DNA of 64,000 bases from Alkanindiges hydrocarboniclasticus (GCF_001982605.1 NZ_MLCN01000008.1:1-64000), one strand, 5' to 3'. Positions 8,888 through 17,725 are shown, counted from the stretch's first letter. Program-made: numbers and translations. Notes: a model not told the origin generated them from the letters alone.

Positions 8888-9202
8888 ATGATTCGCAAGC
8901 TTGAAATTACGACCTTTGATTTCCCGGAAAATGCTGTGATCTGGGATGTAAGGGATGCCAAGGCTTTTGCAGAAGGGCACGTTAAGGGTGCGGTCAACCA
9001 GCCTATTAATGATTTATCTGCGGATCAGTTAAGCCAGATTGATACTGGTCAGCCAATTTATGTGTTGTGTGGTGGTGGCAGTAAGGCACCCCGTGCAGCG
9101 GAGCTACTGCATTCTTTTGATGAAAACCGCGATATCGTGGTACTGATGGGTGGTACTCGTGCTGCCAAGGCTGCTGGTATGCAGCTTGAGCAAAGCCAGT
9201 AA
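8888..9202 (+). CDS. Single-domain rhodanese-like protein
   Basis: A 104-residue rhodanese fold. It contains the W-D-V-R-D-A-K-A-F-A-E-G-H segment typical of strand-turn 2 (19-31) and an active-site loop with Cys62 (L-C-G-G-G-S-K). The first loop residues are glycine-rich rather than C-R-x-G-x-R, so thiosulfate specificity is uncertain. Start ATG follows AAGGAG. It is a monocistronic gene between divergent yajQ and convergent mnmC, and one of three rhodanese-type proteins in the window. Confidence 0.85.
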   Translation: MIRKLEITTFDFPENAVIWDVRDAKAFAEGHVKGAVNQPINDLSADQLSQIDTGQPIYVLCGGGSKAPRAAELLHSFDENRDIVVLMGGTRAAKAAGMQLEQSQ

Positions 9203-9231
9203 TAATTCATTAAGGATTATTAAGGGACATT

Positions 9232-11298
9232 CTATTTACGGGCTTGAACAAAGCGATTTGGATCAATGCCCGTAGCAATGTGTGCTGACAATGGCCAGGC
9301 TTCACCCAGCAACTGGGCACAGAGTAGTTCTGCACACAATGGTGCAAAGCTAAAGCCCTTGGAACCCAGTCCGGTTAGTGTCCATAAGCCAGCATACCCT
9401 GCAATCTGGCCTGCAAGCGGTAAGTAATCAGGAGACTGGGCACGAATGGCGGCTCGCCCTTGCCACGTGGTAATTGCCGGAAATCTATCGGCGAGCGCTG
9501 GTGCAATGGCCGTGATTAAATCAAGGTTGTGCTGATGGTCGGCAAGTCTGATATCAGTTTTGGCATCCTGCCGGATAAATGAGGCGCCCAGCAACACAGT
9601 CGCCTCGTGTTCGGGCTGGTTCAGTTGAGCCATGTAGCCACCATAAGTCATGGGCATAGGCAAAGCAGCTAGGTTGCCGGGTTTAATAAACCATGACACT
9701 TGCCCACGGATTGGCTTTAATATAGGCAAACTGTCACATAGCAGCGAACTATTGAGTGCACTGCAAATCACCACGTGATCATACCGTCCCAAAATTTCCT
9801 GCTGGCTATTGATAAGCTGCCATTGCGAGGCTGTTAATGGCGGTGCAATGACTGATGTTTCGCCTAAACTTTCTTCTACTGCTTTTATTTGGACAATTTC
9901 TGCCTGAGAGTACTGAATGGCCGGATTTTTTAAAATTACTTGAGCCAGCGCATGCGGGTTTAGTAATCCGGCCTGTTTAAACCAGATACCAGACCAAGTA
10001 CCGGAAGTTTCACTTGGCAGGTGTGCACTGCTTTGTGACGCTGATAAGCCTTCAATGATGTCGTGATGGTAAGCGCTGGCTTTCTCCAGTTCCTGCTCAG
10101 CACGCTTGTCCAGCATATGCAACATGCCGGTTTTCTCAACCACATGGGCAAATTGCTGCCAGTAGCGCAGGCTAAATAAACAACCGAGATTAAGCAGGTT
10201 GCCAGCAAATTTTGACAGGGAAACCAGCTTGGGTGCAAGCAGGGCGCGTGGATTGCCGGATGCGCCGGCCAGCGGCTGTTCCTGATCATACAAATCACAG
10301 GCATAGCCCCGGCTTGCCAGGGCATGCGCCATAGATAACCCGGCAATGCCAGCCCCAATAATGGCAATTTTAGGCAGGGTTTTTGTTGGTTTCAATATGA
10401 CCTGTTGGTCTCGGATTTCTAATCCTTGCACCTCAGGCATAGCCTTCGGGCTTGCACTCGGGAAAAGATTATTAATCGTTTCTATTTCTTGTACCTCAAG
10501 CATAGCTTTCGGCCTTGCACTCGGATCAAGCAATGCTTGATTTTTTCCGAGTGCAGGCCACCATGCTTTGAGCATTTCACGTTTGCGGCCAAAACCGGCT
10601 GGCCGGGTCACTTTAATGCCAAACTGGCGTAAACCCTGTTTAACCACACCTGCCACACTAAATGAGGCAAAGGTGGTGCCAGGGCCAGAAAGCCGGATCA
10701 GGTGTTTTAGGATATTTTCCTGCCAGAGTTCTGGATTGCACTTGGGCGCAAAGCCATCCATAAACCAGGCATCAACCGCATGACTGCTTTGAATAACCGG
10801 TAGGCAGTCCGTTGCATCACCCAGCCACAGGTCAATGGAAAATCGTTCATCGGCAAATACCAGCCGGTGACAGCCGGGCAGGGCGGGTGGATATTGGGCA
10901 ATGAGCTGACTGGATAAATGAGCAAGATCAGGCCATGCAGCTAAAGCGCGCTGTAAGTCATTATGTGATAGTGGAAATTTTTCTACCGTAATGACATGCA
11001 GGCGACTATGGTTATTGGGTCGGCACTGTTGCCAGAGTTGCCACAGTGCCAGAATGTTCAGGCCCGTGCCAAAGCCGGTTTCGCCAACACAAAAATACTG
11101 ATGCGATTGAAGCTGTGCCAGCCGTCCAGATAGTTCATTGCCTTGCAGGAAGACATGACGAGTTTCAGCCAGTCCATTGGCTTTGGAAAAATACACGTCG
11201 CCAAATTGCCGGGAGACCGGGATTTCAACACCATCCTCTACAATCCAGTCGAGGTCAGCATACAGGATTGGAGCAGTCAGGCTGGAGGGCACGGGCAT
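9232..11298 (-). CDS. mnmC: Bifunctional tRNA 5-methylaminomethyl-2-thiouridine synthase MnmC
   Basis: A 688-residue fusion enzyme for the last steps of mnm5s2U34 formation in tRNA. The N-terminal half (about 1-250) is the SAM-dependent methyltransferase with G-E-T-G-F-G-T-G-L-N as the SAM loop and F-M-D-G-F-A-P near residue 180. The C-terminal half is the FAD-dependent deacetylating oxidoreductase, with the dinucleotide motif G-A-G-I-A-G-L near residue 317 and a C-terminal L-G-S-K-G-F. The length is slightly above E. coli MnmC (668), explained by an inserted linker at residues about 255-300 that carries two similar 21-residue-spaced blocks (P-S-A-R-P-K-A-M and P-S-A-S-P-K-A-M). Start ATG follows AGGATGTT. 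Confidence 0.95.
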   Translation of the reverse strand: MPVPSSLTAPILYADLDWIVEDGVEIPVSRQFGDVYFSKANGLAETRHVFLQGNELSGRLAQLQSHQYFCVGETGFGTGLNILALWQLWQQCRPNNHSRLHVITVEKFPLSHNDLQRALAAWPDLAHLSSQLIAQYPPALPGCHRLVFADERFSIDLWLGDATDCLPVIQSSHAVDAWFMDGFAPKCNPELWQENILKHLIRLSGPGTTFASFSVAGVVKQGLRQFGIKVTRPAGFGRKREMLKAWWPALGKNQALLDPSARPKAMLEVQEIETINNLFPSASPKAMPEVQGLEIRDQQVILKPTKTLPKIAIIGAGIAGLSMAHALASRGYACDLYDQEQPLAGASGNPRALLAPKLVSLSKFAGNLLNLGCLFSLRYWQQFAHVVEKTGMLHMLDKRAEQELEKASAYHHDIIEGLSASQSSAHLPSETSGTWSGIWFKQAGLLNPHALAQVILKNPAIQYSQAEIVQIKAVEESLGETSVIAPPLTASQWQLINSQQEILGRYDHVVICSALNSSLLCDSLPILKPIRGQVSWFIKPGNLAALPMPMTYGGYMAQLNQPEHEATVLLGASFIRQDAKTDIRLADHQHNLDLITAIAPALADRFPAITTWQGRAAIRAQSPDYLPLAGQIAGYAGLWTLTGLGSKGFSFAPLCAELLCAQLLGEAWPLSAHIATGIDPNRFVQARK
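10431..10559. repeat. Repetitive palindromic insert in the mnmC interdomain linker
   Basis: Two 31-bp blocks (10431-10461 and 10494-10524) match at 28 positions and are spaced exactly 63 bp, 21 codons. The second block also forms an inverted repeat with 10547-10559 (GGCC-TGCACTCGG against CCGAGTGCAGGCC), with a nested 7-bp palindrome TCAAGCA/TGCTTGA (10526-10540). It looks like a small repetitive extragenic-type element captured in frame between the two MnmC domains. Confidence 0.7.
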
Positions 11299-11346
11299 AA
11301 CATCCTAAAAAAGAAAGGCTAAACAGTTTAAAACCAGAGTGGGCCA

Positions 11347-11440
11347 AGCGAAGGTGCAGTCATTTTACGGATACCTGCTTTGCGCACAGATTGAGCGATG
11401 CTCGATGTATCCTCTTGTACCTTCACTTACGCCTCGCTTA
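11347..11440. repeat. Degenerate palindromic element upstream of mnmC
   Basis: The non-coding gap contains nested inverted pairs: GAAGGT (11350-11355) with ACCTTC (11419-11424), GGATAC (11369-11374) with GTATCC (11407-11412), and GAGC-GAT-GCTC (11393-11403). There is no T-run, so it is not a clear terminator. It may be a relative of the palindromic repeats inside mnmC and mrp, but only short words are shared. Confidence 0.35.
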
Positions 11441-11457
11441 ACCTATTCTCGTTCCTA

Positions 11458-11820
11458 TCACCAGCGGCGAGTGCGTTTGCTTAAAATATAGTTGGCCAGA
11501 ATAAAGCCAATAAAAGCGCCAACAGCCAGTGTGACCGCGCCATACAAAAACATTTGTGCGCTACGTTCACTTTGCAACACCTGTACCTGAACGGTCAGGT
11601 TATCGTTCATCAGTTGCAGCTCCTGATTACGGGCTAGCGCATTCTGATTGGCCTGTTCCAGCTGGGCCAGACGGGCAGTGTTTTGCTGGATTTGCTGGTG
11701 CAGTTGCTGATTAATGACAATACCGCTAGACGCAGGCGCCGCGCTGGTATACGTACTGAGCAATAATCCCAATAACAGCAGCCAGCTAGCCAGCACCTTA
11801 GTAAGATTGCGTAATGGCAT
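11458..11820 (-). CDS. Exported coiled-coil membrane protein, YgiM C-terminal-like
   Basis: A 120-residue protein with an N-terminal hydrophobic signal (L-L-L-L-G-L-L-L-S-T) ending near A-A-P-A, a glutamine/leucine-rich heptad region from about 35 to 85 predicted as coiled coil, a second membrane segment (A-V-G-A-F-I-G-F-I-L-A) and a basic C-terminal tail K-R-T-R-R-W. This arrangement resembles the C-terminal half of YgiM/TIGR04211 proteins but lacks the SH3 domain. Its ATG overlaps the yciI stop by one base (TAATG), so the two are translationally coupled. Function unknown. Confidence 0.7.
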   Translation of the reverse strand: MPLRNLTKVLASWLLLLGLLLSTYTSAAPASSGIVINQQLHQQIQQNTARLAQLEQANQNALARNQELQLMNDNLTVQVQVLQSERSAQMFLYGAVTLAVGAFIGFILANYILSKRTRRW

Positions 11821-12116
11821 TAGGGTAAAGCCTTGATAAAGGGCTTAACGTCAATCTGGCTATACACACCTTCCAGCAAATACGGCTCCTCGGCCAGCCA
11901 TGCATCCAGACTGGCACGATCCGGAAAATCCAGCACCAGCAGGCTACCGTAGAAACCCTGCGCGGTATCTGCTGCATTTTTGGGACATGGCCCTGCCAGA
12001 ACCACCCGGCCCTGTTCATGAAGGGCTTTGAGACGTTCCAGATGACGCGGGCGAACTTCCAGACGCTTGGCCAGCTGGTCAGGGGCATCAGTGCAGTGAA
12101 TGGCAAATAAAGGCAT
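11820..12116 (-). CDS. yciI: YciI family protein
   Basis: A 98-residue YciI-like protein (ferredoxin-like alpha/beta fold). The R-x-x-H-L-x-x-L segment (residues 22-30) provides the conserved histidine, and D-F-P-D-R near residue 64 with W-L-A-E-E-P-Y is the typical family stretch. The biochemical role is unknown; structures of relatives suggest a His-Asp active site. It sits next to yciB, as in other gammaproteobacteria, and its stop overlaps the start of the coiled-coil membrane protein gene. Confidence 0.9.
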   Translation of the reverse strand: MPLFAIHCTDAPDQLAKRLEVRPRHLERLKALHEQGRVVLAGPCPKNAADTAQGFYGSLLVLDFPDRASLDAWLAEEPYLLEGVYSQIDVKPFIKALP

Positions 12117-12148
12117 GTGGTTTCTCAGGTATTCAATCAGTGGCGTGA

Positions 12149-12769
12149 CTAAGATCCGTTGCTGGAAATCTTGATGTATTTTCTCAGGATGACCATCTGG
12201 GCAATCAGGAAGCTAAACATGACAATTATATCGCCGAATGCAGTAAATTCGCCCCAGTATTTGCCATTAAAAAGGATAAAAGCAAAGAAAATATGCAGTG
12301 ATGCCATGAAAAAGAAAAACAGGCCCCATGCCAGATTTAACTTTTTCCAGTTGCGGTCATCAAGCTCAAACACTGGCCCAAACAGGCGCTGGATAAGAGG
12401 CTTACGGTCTTTCATCAGCATCGGACTGAGCAGGAAGCCAAAACCAAATACCACGTTAATGATGACGGCTTTAAGTCGAATATAAAAATCATCACTCAGC
12501 ATCAGGGTGATACCGCCAAAAACTACCGTCATGGCCAGCACAAACCATTGCGATTTTTCCAGACGGAATTTCTGAAACACCAGCAGCGTACCGTATACCA
12601 CCAATGTTGAAATCAGCAGGGCACAGGTGGCCACCAGAATGTTGTTGTTATCAGGCGCGCCGGTACTGCCAACAAGCTGCAACAGGGGGTGAGTGCGATC
12701 CGCCGGATCTGTGGTTTTGTAGAAGTAAAAGAATATAATTAATGGAACATAGTCCAATAGGGCTTTCAT
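12149..12769 (-). CDS. yciB: Inner membrane septation-associated protein YciB
   Basis: A 206-residue integral membrane protein of the YciB/IspZ family with about five to six hydrophobic segments spread over its length. It starts M-K-A-L-L-D-Y-V-P-L-I-I-F-F, the characteristic N terminus, and has the conserved stretch K-P-L-I-Q-R near residue 123 and W-x-x-L-N-x-x-W around 140-148. It affects septation and envelope integrity in enterobacteria. It lies upstream of yciI on the same strand and diverges from rnm with a 47-bp intergenic space. Confidence 0.93.
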   Translation of the reverse strand: MKALLDYVPLIIFFYFYKTTDPADRTHPLLQLVGSTGAPDNNNILVATCALLISTLVVYGTLLVFQKFRLEKSQWFVLAMTVVFGGITLMLSDDFYIRLKAVIINVVFGFGFLLSPMLMKDRKPLIQRLFGPVFELDDRNWKKLNLAWGLFFFFMASLHIFFAFILFNGKYWGEFTAFGDIIVMFSFLIAQMVILRKYIKISSNGS

Positions 12770-12816
12770 GCTACAGTGTCAGCCAAGTCAAGGTTAAAGT
12801 GCCGAAAGTATAGAAT

Positions 12817-13665
12817 ATGCAACGCATGGATTTACATACCCACAGCCATTTTTCTGATGGAACTTTGTCACCGGCGGCACTCATGGAGCATGCAAGGTGC
12901 AGTCATGTGGACATGCTGGCACTGACTGACCATGACACACTGGATGGCCTGCCTGAAGCACGGCTGGCTGCCACGGAACATGGCATCACGCTGGTTGAGG
13001 GGGTGGAAGTTTCCAGCCAGTGGTACAAGCCCAATAAAAAAAATCCGTTTGGCGTACATATTGTGGCGCTGGCCCCAAAAAATCTGGCACCCTTGCAGGA
13101 GCTACTGGCCGGGCAGCAGCAGATTCGGGCCGTACGGGCGCAGCAAATTTGTCAAAAACTGGAAAAAGTAACCAAGACTGATCCATGGCCTGAAGTGCTG
13201 GCACTGGCTGATGGCCGGGCAGAAGGTGTGACCCGCTCGCATATTGCCAGCTGGCTGGTACAAAAAGGCATTGTGGCACGCCAGCAACAGGCCTTTGACC
13301 ATTATTTAAAGGAAGGCAAAAGTGCGTTTATCCCACTGGCATGGGCAGACCTAAAACAGGTGCTTGAGGTAATTAATGCCAGTGGCGGACAGGCTGTACT
13401 GGCACATCCCACGCGCTATGGCTTGTCGGCCACGCATATTCGTTATCTGGCAGGTTTGTTTAAAAGTCTGGGTGGGCATGCCATTGAGCTACCATCAGCT
13501 GTTGAGCCACCAGCTACCCGCGCCATGATAGATTACCTGATTGCCCAGCATGACCTTGCGGTATCGGTTGCCAGTGATTTTCATGGCAATAATATGCCAT
13601 GGCTAAAACTGGGTCATGTACCTGCGGTGAAGGAAAACCAGCGTGGGGTCTGGGAGCAGTTTTAG
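12817..13665 (+). CDS. rnm: PHP-domain 5'-3' exoribonuclease Rnm (RNase AM, YciV/TrpH)
   Basis: A 282-residue PHP-fold metallophosphoesterase. Metal ligands are visible in D-L-H-T-H-S-H-F-S-D-G (5-15), L-T-D-H-D-T (about 37-42), E-G-V-E-V (about 62), the late A-H-P-T-R and V-A-S-D-F-H-G-N. The family (YciV, RNase AM) trims 5' ends of rRNAs and attacks pAp/short oligonucleotides. An alternative ATG three codons in (12826) would also give a complete domain. It is divergent from yciB, the same neighbourhood as in enterobacteria. Confidence 0.92.
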   Translation: MQRMDLHTHSHFSDGTLSPAALMEHARCSHVDMLALTDHDTLDGLPEARLAATEHGITLVEGVEVSSQWYKPNKKNPFGVHIVALAPKNLAPLQELLAGQQQIRAVRAQQICQKLEKVTKTDPWPEVLALADGRAEGVTRSHIASWLVQKGIVARQQQAFDHYLKEGKSAFIPLAWADLKQVLEVINASGGQAVLAHPTRYGLSATHIRYLAGLFKSLGGHAIELPSAVEPPATRAMIDYLIAQHDLAVSVASDFHGNNMPWLKLGHVPAVKENQRGVWEQF

Positions 13666-13686
13666 CCTGCCTGGGTCAGGCCTTCA

Positions 13687-14592
13687 TCAGGTTAGCACAT
13701 GATCGACGGGTTGTAGCGGCGCAGGAATATCAATGGCATTTAAGCCCGTTAAAATATCAATTTCCATGGTACGCAGCAGCGCATCCAGTGGCAGGTCGTT
13801 TTTTTCCAGTCCAAACGGTTCCTCTAACTCACTGCCCAGGGCATCCAGCCCAAAGAAGGTATAGGCCAGCAGACCAACCACCAATGGGGTAAAAAAACCA
13901 AGACTATGCGCCAAACCAAACGGTAATAGCAGGCAAAACAGGTAGGCAGTGCGGTGCAACAACAGTGAATAGGCAAAGGGCAAGGGTGTGGACACAATCC
14001 GGTCACAGGCAGCCTGCACACTGGCACATTCGCTGATATGATTATTGAGTTGCACATAGCAAATATCGCTCAGTTTACCCTGATGCAGGCTTTGCATCAG
14101 TACATCATGTGCCAGCACCAAGGCATATTGGGGCGCGTTGTTGTGCTGCTGTATAAGCTGATATTGGGCAGGGCTAAGCCATTGTTGAGTGCGGGAAGAC
14201 AGCGGTATGTTGCGCAGTCTGGCCAGCAAGGCATAATTGAATACCAGTACATACTGCATTAGCTGTTGACGCGGTATGGCGGGTAACAACTGACTATTAC
14301 GATCCAGATGACGGACCTGTGCAATTAGGTGACCCCACAGCTTGCGGGCTTCCCACCAGCGTTCATAGCAGGCATTGTTGCGAAACACCAAAAAAATGGA
14401 CAAGGTCAGGCCAATCAGTGAGAACGCAGCAATTGGCACATCAGCCAGTGGGTGAATCGCCCAGTGGTTGAGTCCCAACAGCAGCGCAGACAAGCCGATC
14501 ACTGTCAAAAGCTGCGGCATGATTTGTGGCAATATTGAGCCCTGCATGGCCAGCAGCAGCCTCAGCGAATTGGGGCGTTCACGAACAATCAT
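13687..14592 (-). CDS. Bestrophin-family anion channel (UPF0187)
   Basis: A 301-residue membrane protein beginning M-I-V-R-E-R-P, with four main hydrophobic segments (about 24-65 and 205-245) and the diagnostic N-N-A-C-Y-E-R-W-W-E-A-R-K-L-W-G stretch near residues 71-86. Bacterial bestrophins (YneE type) form pentameric channels in the inner membrane; the ion preference cannot be read here. It is convergent with rnm (21 bp between stops) and lies downstream of radC on the same strand. Confidence 0.9.
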   Translation of the reverse strand: MIVRERPNSLRLLLAMQGSILPQIMPQLLTVIGLSALLLGLNHWAIHPLADVPIAAFSLIGLTLSIFLVFRNNACYERWWEARKLWGHLIAQVRHLDRNSQLLPAIPRQQLMQYVLVFNYALLARLRNIPLSSRTQQWLSPAQYQLIQQHNNAPQYALVLAHDVLMQSLHQGKLSDICYVQLNNHISECASVQAACDRIVSTPLPFAYSLLLHRTAYLFCLLLPFGLAHSLGFFTPLVVGLLAYTFFGLDALGSELEEPFGLEKNDLPLDALLRTMEIDILTGLNAIDIPAPLQPVDHVLT

Positions 14593-14618
14593 GCGATTAA
14601 AAACCTGTCCTGTAAAAA

Positions 14619-15299
14619 TTAAACCGGCATATAGCCCTGTTCAGCAAAGGATAAAACCATATCCTGCCCCACAATAACATGATCCACCAGCCTGATATCC
14701 AGTAGCTGGCAGGCCTGCATCAGTTGCAGGGTGAGTTGACGGTCAGCCGGGGAAGGCTGCGCTGGTGCATCCGGATGATTATGCGCCACAATCAGGTTAA
14801 CAGCGCGATGCGTGAGCGCCAGCCGCATGATTTCCCGAATATGCACACTACACTGGGTAATAGAGCCATAAAAGATTTTTTCAAACTGGATCAGGCGCAG
14901 CTGGCTATCCAGAAACATGGCTGCAAATACCTCACGGGGTTCATGCCGTAACTGTTGGGAAAAATACTGTTTGACCAGTGCTGGTTCATTTAACTGGTGA
15001 TGTTGCTGCAACTGGTGACCAACATAACGCCGGCCCATCTCAAGTGCGGCCATCAGGTGCGCGACCTTGGCATCACCCATACCATGACAGGCCAGCAATT
15101 GCTCCTGACTGGCATTCAGCAGGTCAAACAGGCTGCCAAATTCGCCAATCATGGTGCGGGCCATTTCAATGGCAGAGGCTCTGGCGCTACCGGTGCGCAG
15201 AAAAATAGCCAGCAGTTCGGCATCTGACAGAGCTGCTGCCCCTTGTTTTAGCAGTCGTTCCCGTGGGCGTTCAGAGGCAGGCCAGCATTTAATACTCAT
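14619..15299 (-). CDS. radC: RadC family JAB-domain protein
   Basis: A 226-residue RadC homologue with an N-terminal helix-hairpin-helix region (A-C-H-G-M-G-D-A-K) and a C-terminal MPN/JAB domain. The JAMM zinc motif is complete: H-N-H-P ... S-P-A-D near residues 173-185. Despite the historical name, a direct DNA repair role is doubtful; the zinc-peptidase-like fold has an unassigned activity. Start ATG at 15299; it diverges from coaBC. Confidence 0.93.
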   Translation of the reverse strand: MSIKCWPASERPRERLLKQGAAALSDAELLAIFLRTGSARASAIEMARTMIGEFGSLFDLLNASQEQLLACHGMGDAKVAHLMAALEMGRRYVGHQLQQHHQLNEPALVKQYFSQQLRHEPREVFAAMFLDSQLRLIQFEKIFYGSITQCSVHIREIMRLALTHRAVNLIVAHNHPDAPAQPSPADRQLTLQLMQACQLLDIRLVDHVIVGQDMVLSFAEQGYMPV

Positions 15300-15515
15300 G
15301 TTTATTCCATTGGCTTGTTATCATCATGGCGATGAAGTTCTTTGTCATTCTGTTTATAAAAATCTTTGATTTCTGTCTATTGCCGCTTTTTAAAGGCGCA
15401 GGGATTTTAATATGAATGCTGGCCATAGGGCCAAGGTTTTATTTGGGTAAAAAATACTTTAATGCTATTGTGTGCGCCATGTTGCAGGTGCGAAAAACAG
15501 CTACGGGAAAACAGC

Positions 15516-16805
15516 ATGAGCATGACATTAAGCCAGAACGCCACCACCCCTAAGGCAAGCCAGACTACTGGCCGAATTGTATTGGGTGTGACGGGCGGAA
15601 TTGCTGCCTATAAAAGCGCCATACTGGTACGCCGCCTCAAGGAAGCCGGGTTTGATGTGCGCGTGGTGATGACTCAGGGTGCTCAGGCGTTTATTACGCC
15701 GTTGACCTTTCAGGCCCTGTCCGGTAATGCAGTACATACCAGCTTGCTTGACCCGGCTGCCGAGGCAGGCATGGGCCATATTGAACTGGCGCGCTGGGCC
15801 GACCTGATTTTAATTGCACCGGCCAGTGCCAATACTGTCGCGCGACTGGCCGCCGGCATGTCTGATGATTTGTTAGCCACACTGGTGCTAGCGACCAAGG
15901 CACCAGTCTGGCTGGCCCCAGCCATGAATCAGCAAATGTGGGCTAATGCGCTAACCCAGCGTAACCTGCAAACCTTAACTGACTATGGCATGCAGATGAT
16001 CCAGCCGGATGCTGGTGAGCAAGCTTGCGGTGATGTCGGGCTAGGCCGTATGCCGGAACCTGAGGCACTGGCTGCACAGGTTGCAGATTATTTTCAAGCT
16101 ATAAACAGCCAGCCTTTAGGTCAATCAACACATCAGTCACAAATTTTGGCAGGCCAGCATGTGGTGATTACCGCTGGACCCACGCGCGAAGCCATTGACC
16201 CGGTGCGTTATGTGAGCAATCACAGCACGGGAAAAATGGGCTTTGCACTGGCTGAGGCCTGCCGTGACGCAGGGGCCAAGGTTACCCTGATTGCAGGCCC
16301 GGTGACTTTACCAACGCCGCAAGGCATTGAGCGTATTGATATTAGTTCGGCGCAGGAATTGCTGGCCGTGTGCTTGAAAGTAGTCAATCAGGGCTGTGAT
16401 ATTTTTATTGCAACGGCTGCGGTGGCTGATTATCGCGCAGCCGAAGTGTCACCCCATAAAATCAAGAAAGCGGGTGACGAGCTGACTATTCAACTGGTCA
16501 AAAACCCGGATATTGTGGCAACAGTGGCCCAGCAGGAAAAACGTCCGTTTATGGTGGGATTTGCGGCCGAAACCCAGCACATGGAACAATATGCCAGCAG
16601 TAAACTGGTCAGCAAAAAGCTGGACATGATTGCGGTGAATGACGTGTCCCGTTCCGACATTGGCTTTGGCAGTGACCAGAATGCCATGACGGTATTTTTT
16701 GCTGAACACTATCATCTATCGCAACAACATCTGGACAAGGCATCCAAATCAAAAATTGCATGGCAACTGGTGGAATGTATTGCTAAGGCGCAGTCAGCGC
16801 ATTAG
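15516..16805 (+). CDS. coaBC: Phosphopantothenoylcysteine decarboxylase / phosphopantothenate-cysteine ligase
   Basis: A bifunctional coenzyme A biosynthesis enzyme. The N-terminal CoaC domain has G-V-T-G-G-I-A-A-Y-K and the substrate-clamp motif P-A-M-N-Q-Q-M-W. The C-terminal CoaB domain begins at about residue 205 with T-A-G-P-T-R-E and V-R-Y-V-S-N-H-S-T-G-K. The frame is open 18 codons further upstream (from 15462), but ATG 15516 is preceded by ACGGGA and gives 429 residues, in line with the family. An ATG two codons later is possible. Confidence 0.95.
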   Translation: MSMTLSQNATTPKASQTTGRIVLGVTGGIAAYKSAILVRRLKEAGFDVRVVMTQGAQAFITPLTFQALSGNAVHTSLLDPAAEAGMGHIELARWADLILIAPASANTVARLAAGMSDDLLATLVLATKAPVWLAPAMNQQMWANALTQRNLQTLTDYGMQMIQPDAGEQACGDVGLGRMPEPEALAAQVADYFQAINSQPLGQSTHQSQILAGQHVVITAGPTREAIDPVRYVSNHSTGKMGFALAEACRDAGAKVTLIAGPVTLPTPQGIERIDISSAQELLAVCLKVVNQGCDIFIATAAVADYRAAEVSPHKIKKAGDELTIQLVKNPDIVATVAQQEKRPFMVGFAAETQHMEQYASSKLVSKKLDMIAVNDVSRSDIGFGSDQNAMTVFFAEHYHLSQQHLDKASKSKIAWQLVECIAKAQSAH

Positions 16806-16888
16806 CACGTTTTTGCCTTGCGCTGACCCTTATACTAAGCACTCGATAAGGTAAATGTCAGGGTTTACTGCTTAGGCCTGATTTACTT

Positions 16889-17725
16889 TTAATATTCATT
16901 AAAAACCCAGCCACTGAGAAAAGCAAAATACTCGCGTAACCACGCGTTATAACGGATCAATAATGGCGTTGGGGCGCTAATCATGGTGACATTCGTATAG
17001 CCCTGTTTTCTGGCAATGGCTGCTGCACGAATGGTATGAAAATCACTGGTGACAATCGCCACTGGATCGGTCAGGGCAATATGGTGCTGTGCCAGTAGGC
17101 GCTTGCTGTTTTTCAGGTTAAGTTCGGTGCTGGTGCTTTGATCTTCCAGCGCCATGCGTGACACGGGAATTGCATAATGCTGCCCAAGATAGCGTGCCAT
17201 AATCACAGCTTCAGTTTCCTGTTCGCCAAAATCAAGCCCGCCACTTAAGATTACCAAGGCATGCGGCGAAATTTTTGCTACTGGTACAGCAGCATCAAGT
17301 CGCTTTGCCAAGGCTGCGGATGGCTTGCCATTTTCAACCCCACTGCCCAGCACAATGATTGCTTTGACAGGTGTGCTATCAATGACGTGGTTCATATTTT
17401 CATGAATTTTCAGGGCAAACCAGCCCAAGCTCACACACCATACTAAAAACAGGCACCAGCCAGTTTTCCATAACCGTTTGATCCGGATATGCTGATTCAG
17501 CCAATGATGAATTTTGTCCCACAGAACGGCATAAGTAATAAAGCCAGTACCAATGAGTAGTGGCAAGACAATACCAATATGCAGTTTTTTCTGGATGAGT
17601 AAATATAAGCTGTCCAGAAGCAATACTGTGCCTAAAATCAGCAATAACGCTCTGGGCAGTAAACGGCTGTAGGCACTATCATTTGTCATAAATTTCTTTT
17701 TTAGAATCATTTTTTTTAGCATCAA
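16889..17725 (-). CDS. YdcF/ElyC/SanA-type DUF218 membrane protein
   Basis: Up to 278 residues. Two or three N-terminal membrane helices (about 22-45, 48-70, 85-105) precede a DUF218 domain with I-V-L-G-S-G-V near residue 125, L-S-G-G-L-D-F-G-E-Q-E near 160-170 and D-F-H-T-I-R-A near 235. Members such as ElyC influence envelope glycan/lipid-carrier metabolism. Three in-frame ATGs lie within the first 13 codons (17725, 17713 and 17689), none with a strong ribosome binding site, so the start is uncertain. Confidence 0.82.
   Translation of the reverse strand: MMLKKMILKKKFMTNDSAYSRLLPRALLLILGTVLLLDSLYLLIQKKLHIGIVLPLLIGTGFITYAVLWDKIHHWLNQHIRIKRLWKTGWCLFLVWCVSLGWFALKIHENMNHVIDSTPVKAIIVLGSGVENGKPSAALAKRLDAAVPVAKISPHALVILSGGLDFGEQETEAVIMARYLGQHYAIPVSRMALEDQSTSTELNLKNSKRLLAQHHIALTDPVAIVTSDFHTIRAAAIARKQGYTNVTMISAPTPLLIRYNAWLREYFAFLSGWVFNEY

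Noticed and set aside
13664-13682. GCCTG...CAGGC hairpin between convergent rnm and the bestrophin gene
   Set aside because: Only five base pairs and no T-run on either strand.
16793-16827. Inverted repeat GTCAGCGCA/TGCGCTGAC after coaBC
   Set aside because: The loop is long and no T-run follows on either strand, so it cannot be called a terminator.
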